A stretch of 64,000 nt of DNA from SG8-38 sp041576815 (GTDB lineage: Bacteria > Myxococcota_A > Polyangia > Polyangiales > Houyiibacteriaceae), in assembly GCA_041576815.1 (NCBI GenBank), contig JBFGKE010000010.1, positions 1-64,000 of the forward strand, given 5' to 3'. Each line of letters opens with the position of its first letter. Position 1 is the first letter of the stretch. Position numbers and translations under genes: made by a program. Shown in pieces: positions 16,717 to 24,980 of this stretch. Under the pieces are notes generated by a model. That model was given only the letters and a program-made list of their open reading frames with translations. It searched no databases and was not told where the DNA came from.

Positions 16717-17739
16717 ATGGCGGGGCTCACCTATCGAGACACGGGCGTCGACATCGAGGCCGGTGAGCGCCTCGTCGAGCGGATCAAACCACTCGCGCAG
16801 TCTACGCGCTCACCGCACGTGCTCGGCGCGCTCGGCGGTTTTGCGGGTCTTTGTGCGGTTCCCCAGGGAATCGAGGATCCGGTCCTCGTGTCGGGCACCG
16901 ACGGCGTCGGCACGAAGCTCAAGCTCGCTTTCGAGCTCGGCCGGCACGATACGATTGGAATTGACCTCGTCGCGATGTGCGTGAACGACATCATCACGGT
17001 GGGGGCGCAGCCCTTGTTCTTTCTCGATTATTTCGCGACGTCCAAGCTGGACGTCGACCAGGCGGAGGCCGTGGTGAAGGGCATTGCAGAGGGCTGCCGC
17101 CAGGCGGAATGTGCGCTACTCGGCGGCGAAACCGCAGAGCTCCCGGGCTTCTATGCGCCTGGCGAATACGATATCGCCGGCTTTGCCGTCGGGGTGGTGG
17201 CCCGCGCGGCGATCATCGACGGGACCCGGGTTCGCGTGGGCGACCGGCTCGTCGGGATACGTTCGTCTGGCCTCCACTCGAATGGCTTTTCTCTGGCGCG
17301 ACGGATTTTGCTCGATGGCGATTCGCCAAGCTCGCTCAGCGATCCATACGAACCGGACGGAACGCTCGGGGCTGCGCTTCTGCGCCCGACTCGGATCTAC
17401 ACGAAGGCAGCGCGCACCGCGGTCGAGCACGAGGTGCACGCCATGTGCCACATCACTGGCGGTGGCTTGACCGAAAACCTTCCGAGAGTGATCCCCGCCG
17501 GCCTCGGCGTCACGATCGACCGCAGAGCCTGGACGCCGGATCCGATCTTCGCGCTCATCAAAGAGCGTGGAGGCGTCGCGGATCCGGAAATGCGGCGGAC
17601 TTTCAACCTCGGCGTCGGATTCGTGATGGTCGTGGGGGCGGATAACACGACCGATCTCATCGCCGAGCTCGAAGCCTCGGGTGAGATTGCGTTCGTGCTC
17701 GGTGAAGTCGTCGAGGGCGAAGGCGTATCGTTTTCGTAA
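16717..17739 (+). CDS. purM: phosphoribosylformylglycinamidine cyclo-ligase
   Basis: PurM (AIR synthetase) closes the imidazole ring in purine synthesis using ATP. The 340-residue protein starts LTYRDTGVDIEAGERLV, has the ATP/substrate loop SGTDGVGTKLKLA, and the later motifs GGETAELPGFYAPGEYD, GIRSSGLHSNGFSL and HITGGGLTENLPRVIP. The ATG at 16717 gives the canonical N-terminus. It is followed after seven bases by purN, the usual operon pair. Confidence 0.97.
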   Translation: MAGLTYRDTGVDIEAGERLVERIKPLAQSTRSPHVLGALGGFAGLCAVPQGIEDPVLVSGTDGVGTKLKLAFELGRHDTIGIDLVAMCVNDIITVGAQPLFFLDYFATSKLDVDQAEAVVKGIAEGCRQAECALLGGETAELPGFYAPGEYDIAGFAVGVVARAAIIDGTRVRVGDRLVGIRSSGLHSNGFSLARRILLDGDSPSSLSDPYEPDGTLGAALLRPTRIYTKAARTAVEHEVHAMCHITGGGLTENLPRVIPAGLGVTIDRRAWTPDPIFALIKERGGVADPEMRRTFNLGVGFVMVVGADNTTDLIAELEASGEIAFVLGEVVEGEGVSFS

Positions 17740-17746
17740 GGCACCG

Positions 17747-18382
17747 ATGAACGTCGTGGTTCTCGTTTCTGGTCGTGGCTCGAATCTAAAAGCGATTTGC
17801 GACGCAATCGACGCTGGGGAGTGCCAGGCCGACATCGTCGGCGTCGTTTCCGATCGCAAAGGCGCGCTTGCGCTGGAGCTCGCGGCCGATCGCGGCATTG
17901 CCGCGCGGATCGTTCCGCTTCGCAAAGGAGATGACCGTGCAGCATGGAACGAGGCACTGGCCGAGGAGGTCGCGTCGCTGAAGCCCGATCTCGTGGTCCT
18001 CGCCGGCTTCATGCGAGTCCTCGGCCCACCGCTCCTCGAGAGGTTTCCGGGCCGAATCATCAACGTACACCCTGCACTGCTCCCCGCCTTTCCAGGGCAC
18101 GACGGGCCGCAAGACGCGCTCGACGGCGGCGTTCGCATCAGCGGCTGCACGGTCCACGTGGTCGACGCTGGGGTCGATACGGGCCCGATCATCGCACAGG
18201 CGGCCGTTCCCGTTCTCCCGGAAGACACCGCGGAGACGCTCCATGCACGGATCCAAGTGCAGGAGCATCGGCTTCTCCCGCGCGTGATTCATCAGATCTC
18301 GATCGGCGCGATTACGCTCGACCCTCTGTCGGTGAATCTACCAGAGACCGGAACGCAGGCGCTCGTGGTGCCTAGCCTCTAG
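17747..18382 (+). CDS. purN: phosphoribosylglycinamide formyltransferase
   Basis: PurN transfers the formyl group from 10-formyl-THF to GAR in the third step of purine synthesis. The protein of 211 residues begins with the phosphate-binding VVVLVSGRGSNLKAI. It carries the catalytic Asn/His in IINVHPALLP and the catalytic Asp in the VDAGVDTGPIIAQ loop. Start ATG 17747 follows purM by seven bases, so the two are cotranscribed. The last 15 residues or so are a divergent tail. Confidence 0.96.
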   Translation: MNVVVLVSGRGSNLKAICDAIDAGECQADIVGVVSDRKGALALELAADRGIAARIVPLRKGDDRAAWNEALAEEVASLKPDLVVLAGFMRVLGPPLLERFPGRIINVHPALLPAFPGHDGPQDALDGGVRISGCTVHVVDAGVDTGPIIAQAAVPVLPEDTAETLHARIQVQEHRLLPRVIHQISIGAITLDPLSVNLPETGTQALVVPSL

Positions 18383-18386
18383 AGCC

Positions 18387-19907
18387 GTGCCGACGAGCTT
18401 CTACGACGTCGTCGTGTTGGGGGCGCATGCAGAGCCGTTGCTCTGTGCCGCGCTGCTCTCGCGGGCAGGGCTCCGCGTGCTCGTGCTCGGTCATGGAACA
18501 CCCGAGCCTTCGTATCGGTTGGGCGACGTCGATTTGGAGCTGCACGCGTTCCCGGCCGCCGGCCTACGAAGCCCGGTGGTACAACGCACGCTCGAAGAGC
18601 TCGCCCTCCGACAGGACGTTCGCCAGCGCGCCTTGGACCATGGCCCTCCCCTACAGCTTCTCTTTCCCGAGCACAGAATCGACGTCCACCCACGGATCGA
18701 TCCTTGGCTTCGCGAGATCGCGCGCGCATTTCCCGAAGCGCGTCGGCAGGCCGCCGACATCACGAGAACGCTCAGCGAAGTCCGCGACGAGCTCGATGAA
18801 GTGCTTCGCCGTGACCTGACATGGCCGCCTGAGACGTTTTTCGAGCGCCAGCAGTTCTCTTTGACGATCGCAGCGCAGCGTTACGACCGTCTGGGCCAAG
18901 GGTGGGGGTCGTGGCACCAGCTCCCCGTGGGCCACCCACTGCGCACCGCGTTCGAGGGCATGCTTCCCTACCTTTCCGGGCTTCTACCCGCCCAGCATTC
19001 CGACGCGACGCGTGCGCGCCTGGCCGGCCACGTCCTTGCGGGCGTCACCGAGCTCGCCGGGGGCTGGACCTGGCTGCGGAGTGCGCTGATCGAGCGAATC
19101 GGCTCCTGGGGCGGCGACGTCCGGTTGCGCGACGGCGCCGCTTCGATCCGCCAAGGCGGCCGGCGCGGACACACGATCACGATCGCGCGGACCGACGAGG
19201 AGATTGGCTGTTGGCAGATCGCCCACGGCGCCCCGATCGCCGAGCTTTCTCGGTTGCTCCCCGAGCGCGGCGCGATGGCCCCGCTCTTCGAGCGCGTCGG
19301 GGAGCCACGGTCGCGCGGGTATCGCTGCGCGGTGCACGTGTGCGTTCGCCGATGTGTGATCCCGGCGCCCCTCGGGCCATCGGCGCTGCTGTGTACCAGC
19401 AACACCGATCCTGAAAAGGCGTTCTGGTTGCAGCTTCGCACGGTTGATGACGATCGTGGGCTGCTCACGCTGCACCGGCTCGTCGAAGAACACCTGATCG
19501 ACACGGGATCCTCGCCCCTGCGCTTCGTGCGTCCAGAAGCACTTCACGCTCTCCGGAGCGTCATTCCCTTCCTCGACGAGCACGCGCTCTGGATCGACAG
19601 TCCCCACGACGGCCTACCGCCAAGCGCACTGCAAGATGGTGTAGACCTGACGAGCAGCCACCCGTGGGCTCGCGGCCCCTCCACGATGCGCCCCGTCTAC
19701 GACTATCCGACGCGTCGAGCGCTTGGCGTGTGTGGACTGCCTACACGCACCCCGATTCGTGGCGTGTACCTCTGCAATGAGCAGGTGTCGCCCGGTCTCG
19801 GTTTCGAAGGATCCTTCCTCGTCGCCAACTCCGTCGCACGCATCATTCGATCTCGGTACAGAAGGCAGGAATGGCTTAGGCGAGGTCGTTGGACCCGGCG
19901 CCTTTAG
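18387..19907 (+). CDS. phytoene-desaturase/amine-oxidase-like protein with degenerate FAD motif
   Basis: The overall plan is that of CrtI-type FAD oxidoreductases. It has an N-terminal dinucleotide-binding strand-turn-helix (YDVVVLGAHAEPLLCAALL) and a C-terminal segment GVYLCNEQVSPGLGFEGSFL, which matches the FAD-closing region of carotenoid desaturases. The GxGxxG turn is degenerate: GAHAEP keeps only the first Gly. The Glu expected at the end of the second strand is Gly (VLVLGHG). FAD binding may be lost or changed. It has 506 residues, with GTG start four bases after purN, so it may share the purine transcript. Substrate unknown. Confidence 0.65.
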   Translation: MPTSFYDVVVLGAHAEPLLCAALLSRAGLRVLVLGHGTPEPSYRLGDVDLELHAFPAAGLRSPVVQRTLEELALRQDVRQRALDHGPPLQLLFPEHRIDVHPRIDPWLREIARAFPEARRQAADITRTLSEVRDELDEVLRRDLTWPPETFFERQQFSLTIAAQRYDRLGQGWGSWHQLPVGHPLRTAFEGMLPYLSGLLPAQHSDATRARLAGHVLAGVTELAGGWTWLRSALIERIGSWGGDVRLRDGAASIRQGGRRGHTITIARTDEEIGCWQIAHGAPIAELSRLLPERGAMAPLFERVGEPRSRGYRCAVHVCVRRCVIPAPLGPSALLCTSNTDPEKAFWLQLRTVDDDRGLLTLHRLVEEHLIDTGSSPLRFVRPEALHALRSVIPFLDEHALWIDSPHDGLPPSALQDGVDLTSSHPWARGPSTMRPVYDYPTRRALGVCGLPTRTPIRGVYLCNEQVSPGLGFEGSFLVANSVARIIRSRYRRQEWLRRGRWTRRL

Positions 19908-19943
19908 GAGCATCACGCCGATCGCTCTGATATGCTCTAGCTC

Positions 19944-21071
19944 ATGGCAGCTCCTCAAGAGGCACCGCGGCTAACGCTACGGCAACTGCTGCGGCTGATG
20001 GTCGAGCGCGGGGCATCGGACCTTCACATCACCACCGGCTCACCACCCCAGCTCCGCATCGACGGCTCACTGGTGCCCCTGCGCACCCCACCTCTGAAGC
20101 CACGCGAGAGCAAGGCGCTCTGCTACGAGGTGATGACCGAAGACCAACGTTTGCGCTTCGAAAAGGGGCACGAAATCGACTTCTCGTTCGGCGTCAAGTC
20201 GCTATCCCGGTTTCGCGCCAACGTCTTCCTGCAGCGGGGCGCGGTCACGGGAGCGTTCCGGGCAATTCCGTTCAACATCCGACCGCTGTCCGACCTCGGC
20301 GTGCCTCCGGTGGTCGAGGAGCTCTGCACGCGGCCGCGCGGTTTGGTGCTCGTCACGGGTCCCACCGGCTCGGGTAAGTCGACCACCCTCGCCTCCATGA
20401 TCGACAAGATCAATAGCGAGCACCGACACCATATCGTCACGGTCGAAGATCCGATCGAGTTCCTTCATTCCAACAAGCTTTGCGTCGTGAACCAGCGCGA
20501 GGTCGGCTCCGACACGTCCAGCTTCAAGGACGCTCTCAAATATGTTCTGCGACAAGACCCTGACGTCGTTCTCGTCGGCGAGATGCGAGATCTCGAAACC
20601 ATCGAGGCGGCGCTCACCATCTCCGAGACGGGCCATTTGGTGTTCGCAACGCTCCACACCAACACGGCCGCACAGTCGATCAACCGAATCATCGACGTGT
20701 TTCCGTCCGGTCAGCAGAGCCAAATTCGCGCCCAGCTTTCGTTCGTGCTGCAGGGCGTGCTGAGCCAGATGCTGCTCGCGCGCGCAGACGGCCCGGGGCG
20801 TGCCATGGCCTGCGAGGCGCTGGTGCCCAACGCGGCCATCCGAAACCTGATCCGCGAGGACAAGATCCACCAGATGTACGGCATCATGCAGACCGGCCAG
20901 GGCACGTCGGGCATGCAGACGATGAATCAGTCGCTTTTGCACCTGGTTGCACACGGAGCGATCGATCGCGAGCTCGCCGAGGTACGATCGCCGGAGCCAG
21001 ATGAATTCCGTCAGATGCTCACGAATTTAGACCGGAAGGGCTATCACCAGGCCATCGGCCCCGCGAGCTGA
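19944..21071 (+). CDS. pilT: type IV pilus retraction ATPase PilT
   Basis: This hexameric AAA-like ATPase powers pilus retraction in twitching motility. Its 375 residues begin with the PilT N-domain (GASDLHITTGSPPQLRIDG). They contain Walker A GPTGSGKS at 139-146, the Asp box/Walker B region (DPDVVLVGEMRDLETI), the His box (GHLVFATLHTNTAAQSINR) and the PilT-specific AIRNLIREDKIHQM helix. The C-terminus has a tail of about 20 residues beyond the usual end. A second PilT-family gene is cut by the right edge. pilC lies 2.7 kb downstream on the same strand. Confidence 0.97.
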   Translation: MAAPQEAPRLTLRQLLRLMVERGASDLHITTGSPPQLRIDGSLVPLRTPPLKPRESKALCYEVMTEDQRLRFEKGHEIDFSFGVKSLSRFRANVFLQRGAVTGAFRAIPFNIRPLSDLGVPPVVEELCTRPRGLVLVTGPTGSGKSTTLASMIDKINSEHRHHIVTVEDPIEFLHSNKLCVVNQREVGSDTSSFKDALKYVLRQDPDVVLVGEMRDLETIEAALTISETGHLVFATLHTNTAAQSINRIIDVFPSGQQSQIRAQLSFVLQGVLSQMLLARADGPGRAMACEALVPNAAIRNLIREDKIHQMYGIMQTGQGTSGMQTMNQSLLHLVAHGAIDRELAEVRSPEPDEFRQMLTNLDRKGYHQAIGPAS

Positions 21072-21120
21072 TTCGGCATCCCAGCCAGTTCTTGATTATT
21101 GTTAAGGGCGGGATTTGCCG

Positions 21121-22092
21121 ATGACTACTGGAATTAAACACCCGTGCTGCACTTCGGTGCTTGCTTTCACATTCTGTTTGGTATTTTCCGTCGTTGCCGC
21201 AGCTGACAGCGGCGCCCACGAGGTTTCGGTGGAGGAGCGGGCGAAGGCTGCAGAAGCCTACGACCAAGGAACCTCTGCGTACCTCTCGGAGCGGTACGAG
21301 CTCGCCGCCGACTGGTTCGAGCGAGCGTACCGTTTGGTCCCGACGCCGATTGCTCTGACGCAGGCGGTGCGCGCCCATTACAAGGCCGACAACGCGATCC
21401 GCGCTGCAAACCTCGCCCTGCAGCTTCGGCAGGAATATCCAACGGACGCAACCTCGAAGCAGGTGGCCGACGAAGTCATCGCGTCGGTTAAGCCCTTGAA
21501 CGTTCTCGTGACGACACAGTGCGACCGCGAGTGCACGCTCGAGCTCGACGGGGCTCTCGTTGAGCACTCCACGTTCTTCGTGACGCCACAGATGCTGCAC
21601 ACGATCAAAGCGGGGTTCGACGCGGGTGAGTCCTCGACCGAGGTGCGCGGCTCCGCGGGCGAGGTGAAGAAGGTGAGGTTCGTGGCGCCGATTCCGCCCC
21701 CACCCCCACCCGTGCCCCGGGCGGTGTTCTTTTCGACATTGAGTGCCACGCTTGCCCTCGGCGCAGTCACTGTCTGGTCCGGTATCGATGCGAACCGGGG
21801 TGTCGACGCCTTCGAGTCGGCCGCGCGCAACGCGAACTCCCCCGGCATCAACAACAACGCCTCACCGACGCCCGAACAGCAGGCGGAGTCCCTTCTCGAG
21901 GAGGGCCGCAAGAAGGAGCGGCGAACGAACATCCTGATCGGGGTCACTGCGGGCATGGCTGCCACCACGGCAGTGCTGGGCGTGTTCACCAACTGGAAGA
22001 AAGAGTCGCGCGAGCCGTCCGCGAGGCGGATCGAGCCCGCGATCGGAGTGAGTCGCGAGGGAGGCAGCCTGACGCTTAAAGGGCGCTTTTGA
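21121..22092 (+). CDS. secreted/membrane protein with TPR-like and PEGA-like regions
   Basis: A signal peptide of about 28 residues is followed by a TPR-like pair (EAYDQGTSAYLSERYELAAD). A small beta module around 125-190 resembles a PEGA domain. After it come a proline run, a membrane span (ATLALGAVTVWSGI), a polar stretch rich in Asn/Ala and a second span (LIGVTAGMAATTAVLGVF). The ATG at 21121 is preferred over TTG 21115. The stop codon overlaps the ATG of the Ser/Thr kinase gene by one base, so the two are coupled. This pairing of a PEGA/TPR envelope protein with a kinase fits a Myxococcota setting, but the function is unknown. Confidence 0.72.
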   Translation: MTTGIKHPCCTSVLAFTFCLVFSVVAAADSGAHEVSVEERAKAAEAYDQGTSAYLSERYELAADWFERAYRLVPTPIALTQAVRAHYKADNAIRAANLALQLRQEYPTDATSKQVADEVIASVKPLNVLVTTQCDRECTLELDGALVEHSTFFVTPQMLHTIKAGFDAGESSTEVRGSAGEVKKVRFVAPIPPPPPPVPRAVFFSTLSATLALGAVTVWSGIDANRGVDAFESAARNANSPGINNNASPTPEQQAESLLEEGRKKERRTNILIGVTAGMAATTAVLGVFTNWKKESREPSARRIEPAIGVSREGGSLTLKGRF

Positions 22093-23663
22093 TGAACTCA
22101 CCGTTCAGCGCGCCAGGGTCCGACCCGCGGGTTTCGATGCCAATGGCAGGTCGGCAGCTGGGTCGCTACGAGATCCTGACGCAGCTGGCATCGGGCGGAA
22201 TGGCATCGGTCTATCTCGCGCGGGCGCAAGGCGTCGCTGGATTCGAGCGGCTGGTCGCCATCAAGGTGCTTCACCCGCACCTCGCGTACGAGCAAGAGTT
22301 CATCTCGATGTTCCTCGACGAAGCGCGGCTCGCTGCGCGAATCCGCCACACGAACGTCGTGCCGACGCTGGACGTGAGTGACAGCCCGGGTGACGGCTAC
22401 TTTCTCGTCATGGAGTACATCGAGGGCAATCACCTCGGGGCTCTTCTCGGTCGCGCGGCGAAGCGTGGCGAGCGGCTTCCACGCCCGTTCGTCTGCCGGG
22501 TGCTCGTCGATACGCTCCAGGGCCTGGCGGCCGCCCATCGTCTGACAGACGAGCAAGGCACGCCCCTGAAGCTCGTGCACCGCGATGTCTCGCCGCACAA
22601 CATCCTCATCGGAACCGACGGAATAGCACGGCTGACCGACTTCGGCGTGGCAAAAGCGGAAGTCCGGATGGCCTCGACCCGTGCCGGTCAGTTCAAGGGG
22701 AAGCTTTCGTACATGGCCCCCGAGCAGGCGTCGTCCAACGAAACCGACCAACGCTCGGACTTGTTCAGCGTCGGGATCATCCTTTGGGAATCACTCACGG
22801 GCCGCCGCCTCTTCAAAGGCGAGTCCAACGCAGCGACGCTCAACAAACTGCTGAACGACACGGTCGTGAAGCCTTCCTCTCTGTGGCCCGACCTCGAGCG
22901 TTTCGACGACGTCGTGATGAAGGCGCTGAGCCGCAACCCGGAGGATCGGTTCCAAAGCGCAGAGGCATTCGGGCTCGCGCTCGATGACACGGCCGGACGC
23001 GGGGGTGTCGCGAAAACCCGCGACGTCGCCGAGGTGGTTCGCACGCTCGACGCGGAAAAGCTTCAGGCAGAGCGCGACCGGGCCCGAGCAGCAATCGACA
23101 TGCTCGGGGCGACCGAAATCAGTCGGACGCAGGTGCCGATGCCGCGAGAGGGCACGCCCTCGGCCAGTCAGACGTACGCGCGGGATCGTACGACGGGCTC
23201 GTATCTGCACGGAAGCACGTCGGGAGTGCTCGGCGATGGAACGCCGGTGCTGGTGAAATCGGCCTCCGACTCGAAGGTCTTGACCTGGGTCGTGATGGGA
23301 CTGGCCGCGGTCATCTTCATCTACGCCGGGTTCCTCGTGTCACAGCTCTTGAAACCTCCGACCCCGGCACGGCCCGCGCAGCCCGCGCCGATCGCGGAAA
23401 CCGAAACGCCCGTCGAGGCATCCAAGCCGGCCGCCCCCGTCCCTCGCCCTACCGAATCGGACACGGAGGCGGAATCGACACCGGAACGCCCTAGCAGCAC
23501 GTCGCGAGCGAGGCGGCGGCGCTCGAGGCCCAAGGCCGTCCCCGAGGCGGCGCGCGCGGCTGAGTCGGAAAAGGCGGCAAAGAAAGAAGGCACGACGGAG
23601 CCGCCTCAAGCCCCGAAGCCCGACCCCGTCGACATCGACATTCGCAACCCGTACCGAAACTAG
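22092..23663 (+). CDS. transmembrane Ser/Thr protein kinase (Hanks type)
   Basis: The kinase domain spans about residues 24-290 and keeps all key residues: the P-loop LASGGMASVY, Lys58 in VAIKVL, Asp165 in HRDVSPHNIL and DFG at 183-185, with the activation-segment end KLSYMAPEQA. The HRDVSPHN form, with Ser for Lys two residues after the Asp, is widespread among myxobacterial kinases. A linker is followed by one membrane span near 400-420 and an external Pro/Ala/Lys-rich tail of about 100 residues without a recognisable sensor. It is probably active, and the only apparently intact Ser/Thr kinase in the window. Substrates are unknown; FHA proteins are encoded 8-10 kb away. Confidence 0.93.
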   Translation: MNSPFSAPGSDPRVSMPMAGRQLGRYEILTQLASGGMASVYLARAQGVAGFERLVAIKVLHPHLAYEQEFISMFLDEARLAARIRHTNVVPTLDVSDSPGDGYFLVMEYIEGNHLGALLGRAAKRGERLPRPFVCRVLVDTLQGLAAAHRLTDEQGTPLKLVHRDVSPHNILIGTDGIARLTDFGVAKAEVRMASTRAGQFKGKLSYMAPEQASSNETDQRSDLFSVGIILWESLTGRRLFKGESNAATLNKLLNDTVVKPSSLWPDLERFDDVVMKALSRNPEDRFQSAEAFGLALDDTAGRGGVAKTRDVAEVVRTLDAEKLQAERDRARAAIDMLGATEISRTQVPMPREGTPSASQTYARDRTTGSYLHGSTSGVLGDGTPVLVKSASDSKVLTWVVMGLAAVIFIYAGFLVSQLLKPPTPARPAQPAPIAETETPVEASKPAAPVPRPTESDTEAESTPERPSSTSRARRRRSRPKAVPEAARAAESEKAAKKEGTTEPPQAPKPDPVDIDIRNPYRN

Positions 23664-23703
23664 TCGGAGCACCGGCCAGTCTCAGTGGAATTGCGCCCCG
23701 CTT

Positions 23704-23733
23704 TTGACCTCTCGATCCCTAATCAGCTAGGCT
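23704..23733 (+). promoter_or_regulatory. candidate sigma-70 promoter for pilC
   Basis: TTGACC at 23704-23709 and TAGGCT at 23728-23733 are 18 bases apart in the 105-base gap before pilC. The -10 match is poor. A good ribosome-binding purine run (gggcggagag) lies just before the ATG. Confidence 0.3.
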
Positions 23734-23768
23734 TTTGAAGGGCCCGAAGGGGATCGGGCGGAGAGCAA

Positions 23769-24980
23769 ATGACCGAGTGGGTATACGAAGCGCGCACCCG
23801 CGCCGGTGAAGTCCAGACCGGAATCATCGAGGCGGATACGAAAGAGGCGGTCCAATCGCGACTGCGGGCTCGTCAGCTCAACCCCGTCAAGATCAAGAAG
23901 AAGGGGCGGGATCTCAAGCTGTCGTTCGGCAGCGGGGTCACCGCAAAAGAGCTCGTCGTGTTCACCCGTCAGTTTGCGACGATGATCGACGCCGGCCTTC
24001 CGCTGGTGCAGTGCCTCGATATCCTGTCGACGCGCGGCGAAAACAAGGCGCTCAATACGATTCTCAAAGACGTCAAGGAGTACGTCGAACAAGGCGGCAC
24101 GTTCTCCGAGGGCCTCGCGAGGCATCCCAAGCTGTTCGACGAGCTGTTCGTCAACCTCGTCCGTGCCGGCGAAATGGGCGGCATCCTCGACACGATCCTC
24201 AACCGCTTGGCGGGATACATCGAAAAGCGAGTCAAGCTCGCACGGCAGGTTCGCGGTGCGATGGTGTATCCCACTGCCATCTTTTTCGTCGCGGTCATCG
24301 TCGTGGTCGTCATGCTCGCTTGGGTCATCCCGAGTTTCAAAGGGATGTTCGCCGAGTTCGGCGGTGAGGATTCGCTGCCCGCGCTCACCCAAATGGTCAT
24401 CGCAGCGTCGGAAGGCTTCCTGTCGAACATCCATTGGATCATCCTCGGCACGGCGGCATTCGTGTTCGGCGTGATGTGGGTCTACCGGCAGCCCGGCGGT
24501 AAGCACTTCTTCCATCGCACGCTGCTCGTCCTTCCGATTCTCGGGCCGGTGATGCGGAAGATCTCGGTGGCTCGTTTCACACGGACGCTCGGAACGCTGC
24601 TCTCGGCCGGTGTGCCCATCCTCGACGCTCTCGACGTCGTGAAGAAGTCGGCCGGCAACGTGGTCGTCGAGATGGCGATTCAGCAGACCTCCAACAAGAT
24701 TCGAGAAGGCCGGACGATGGCCGAGCCTCTGATGGAAACGAACGTGTTTCCACCGATGGTCGTGCAGATGATCGGCGTCGGCGAGCAAACGGGCGCGCTC
24801 GATACGATGCTCAACAAGATTGCCGATTTCTACGAAGAAGAGGTCGACATCGCCGTTGCCGCGCTCACGTCGCTTCTCGAGCCCCTGATGATGGTTTTCA
24901 TCGGCGGCATCGTCGGCGTGATCTTGATCTCGATGTACCTGCCGATCTTCTCGATTGCGGGTAAAGTCAACGCGGAGTGA
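23769..24980 (+). CDS. pilC: type IV pilus inner-membrane platform protein PilC
   Basis: PilC is the polytopic membrane platform on which the PilB/PilT motors act. The 403-residue protein has the two T2SF domains of the GspF/PilC family. The first begins near VVFTRQFATMIDAGLPLVQ and the second near VARFTRTLGTLLSAGVPIL. Three main membrane spans follow at about residues 170-190, 220-240 and 375-395. The N-terminal WVYEARTRAGEVQTGIIEA is typical. The TGA stop overlaps the pilS GTG by four bases. Confidence 0.96.
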   Translation: MTEWVYEARTRAGEVQTGIIEADTKEAVQSRLRARQLNPVKIKKKGRDLKLSFGSGVTAKELVVFTRQFATMIDAGLPLVQCLDILSTRGENKALNTILKDVKEYVEQGGTFSEGLARHPKLFDELFVNLVRAGEMGGILDTILNRLAGYIEKRVKLARQVRGAMVYPTAIFFVAVIVVVVMLAWVIPSFKGMFAEFGGEDSLPALTQMVIAASEGFLSNIHWIILGTAAFVFGVMWVYRQPGGKHFFHRTLLVLPILGPVMRKISVARFTRTLGTLLSAGVPILDALDVVKKSAGNVVVEMAIQQTSNKIREGRTMAEPLMETNVFPPMVVQMIGVGEQTGALDTMLNKIADFYEEEVDIAVAALTSLLEPLMMVFIGGIVGVILISMYLPIFSIAGKVNAE

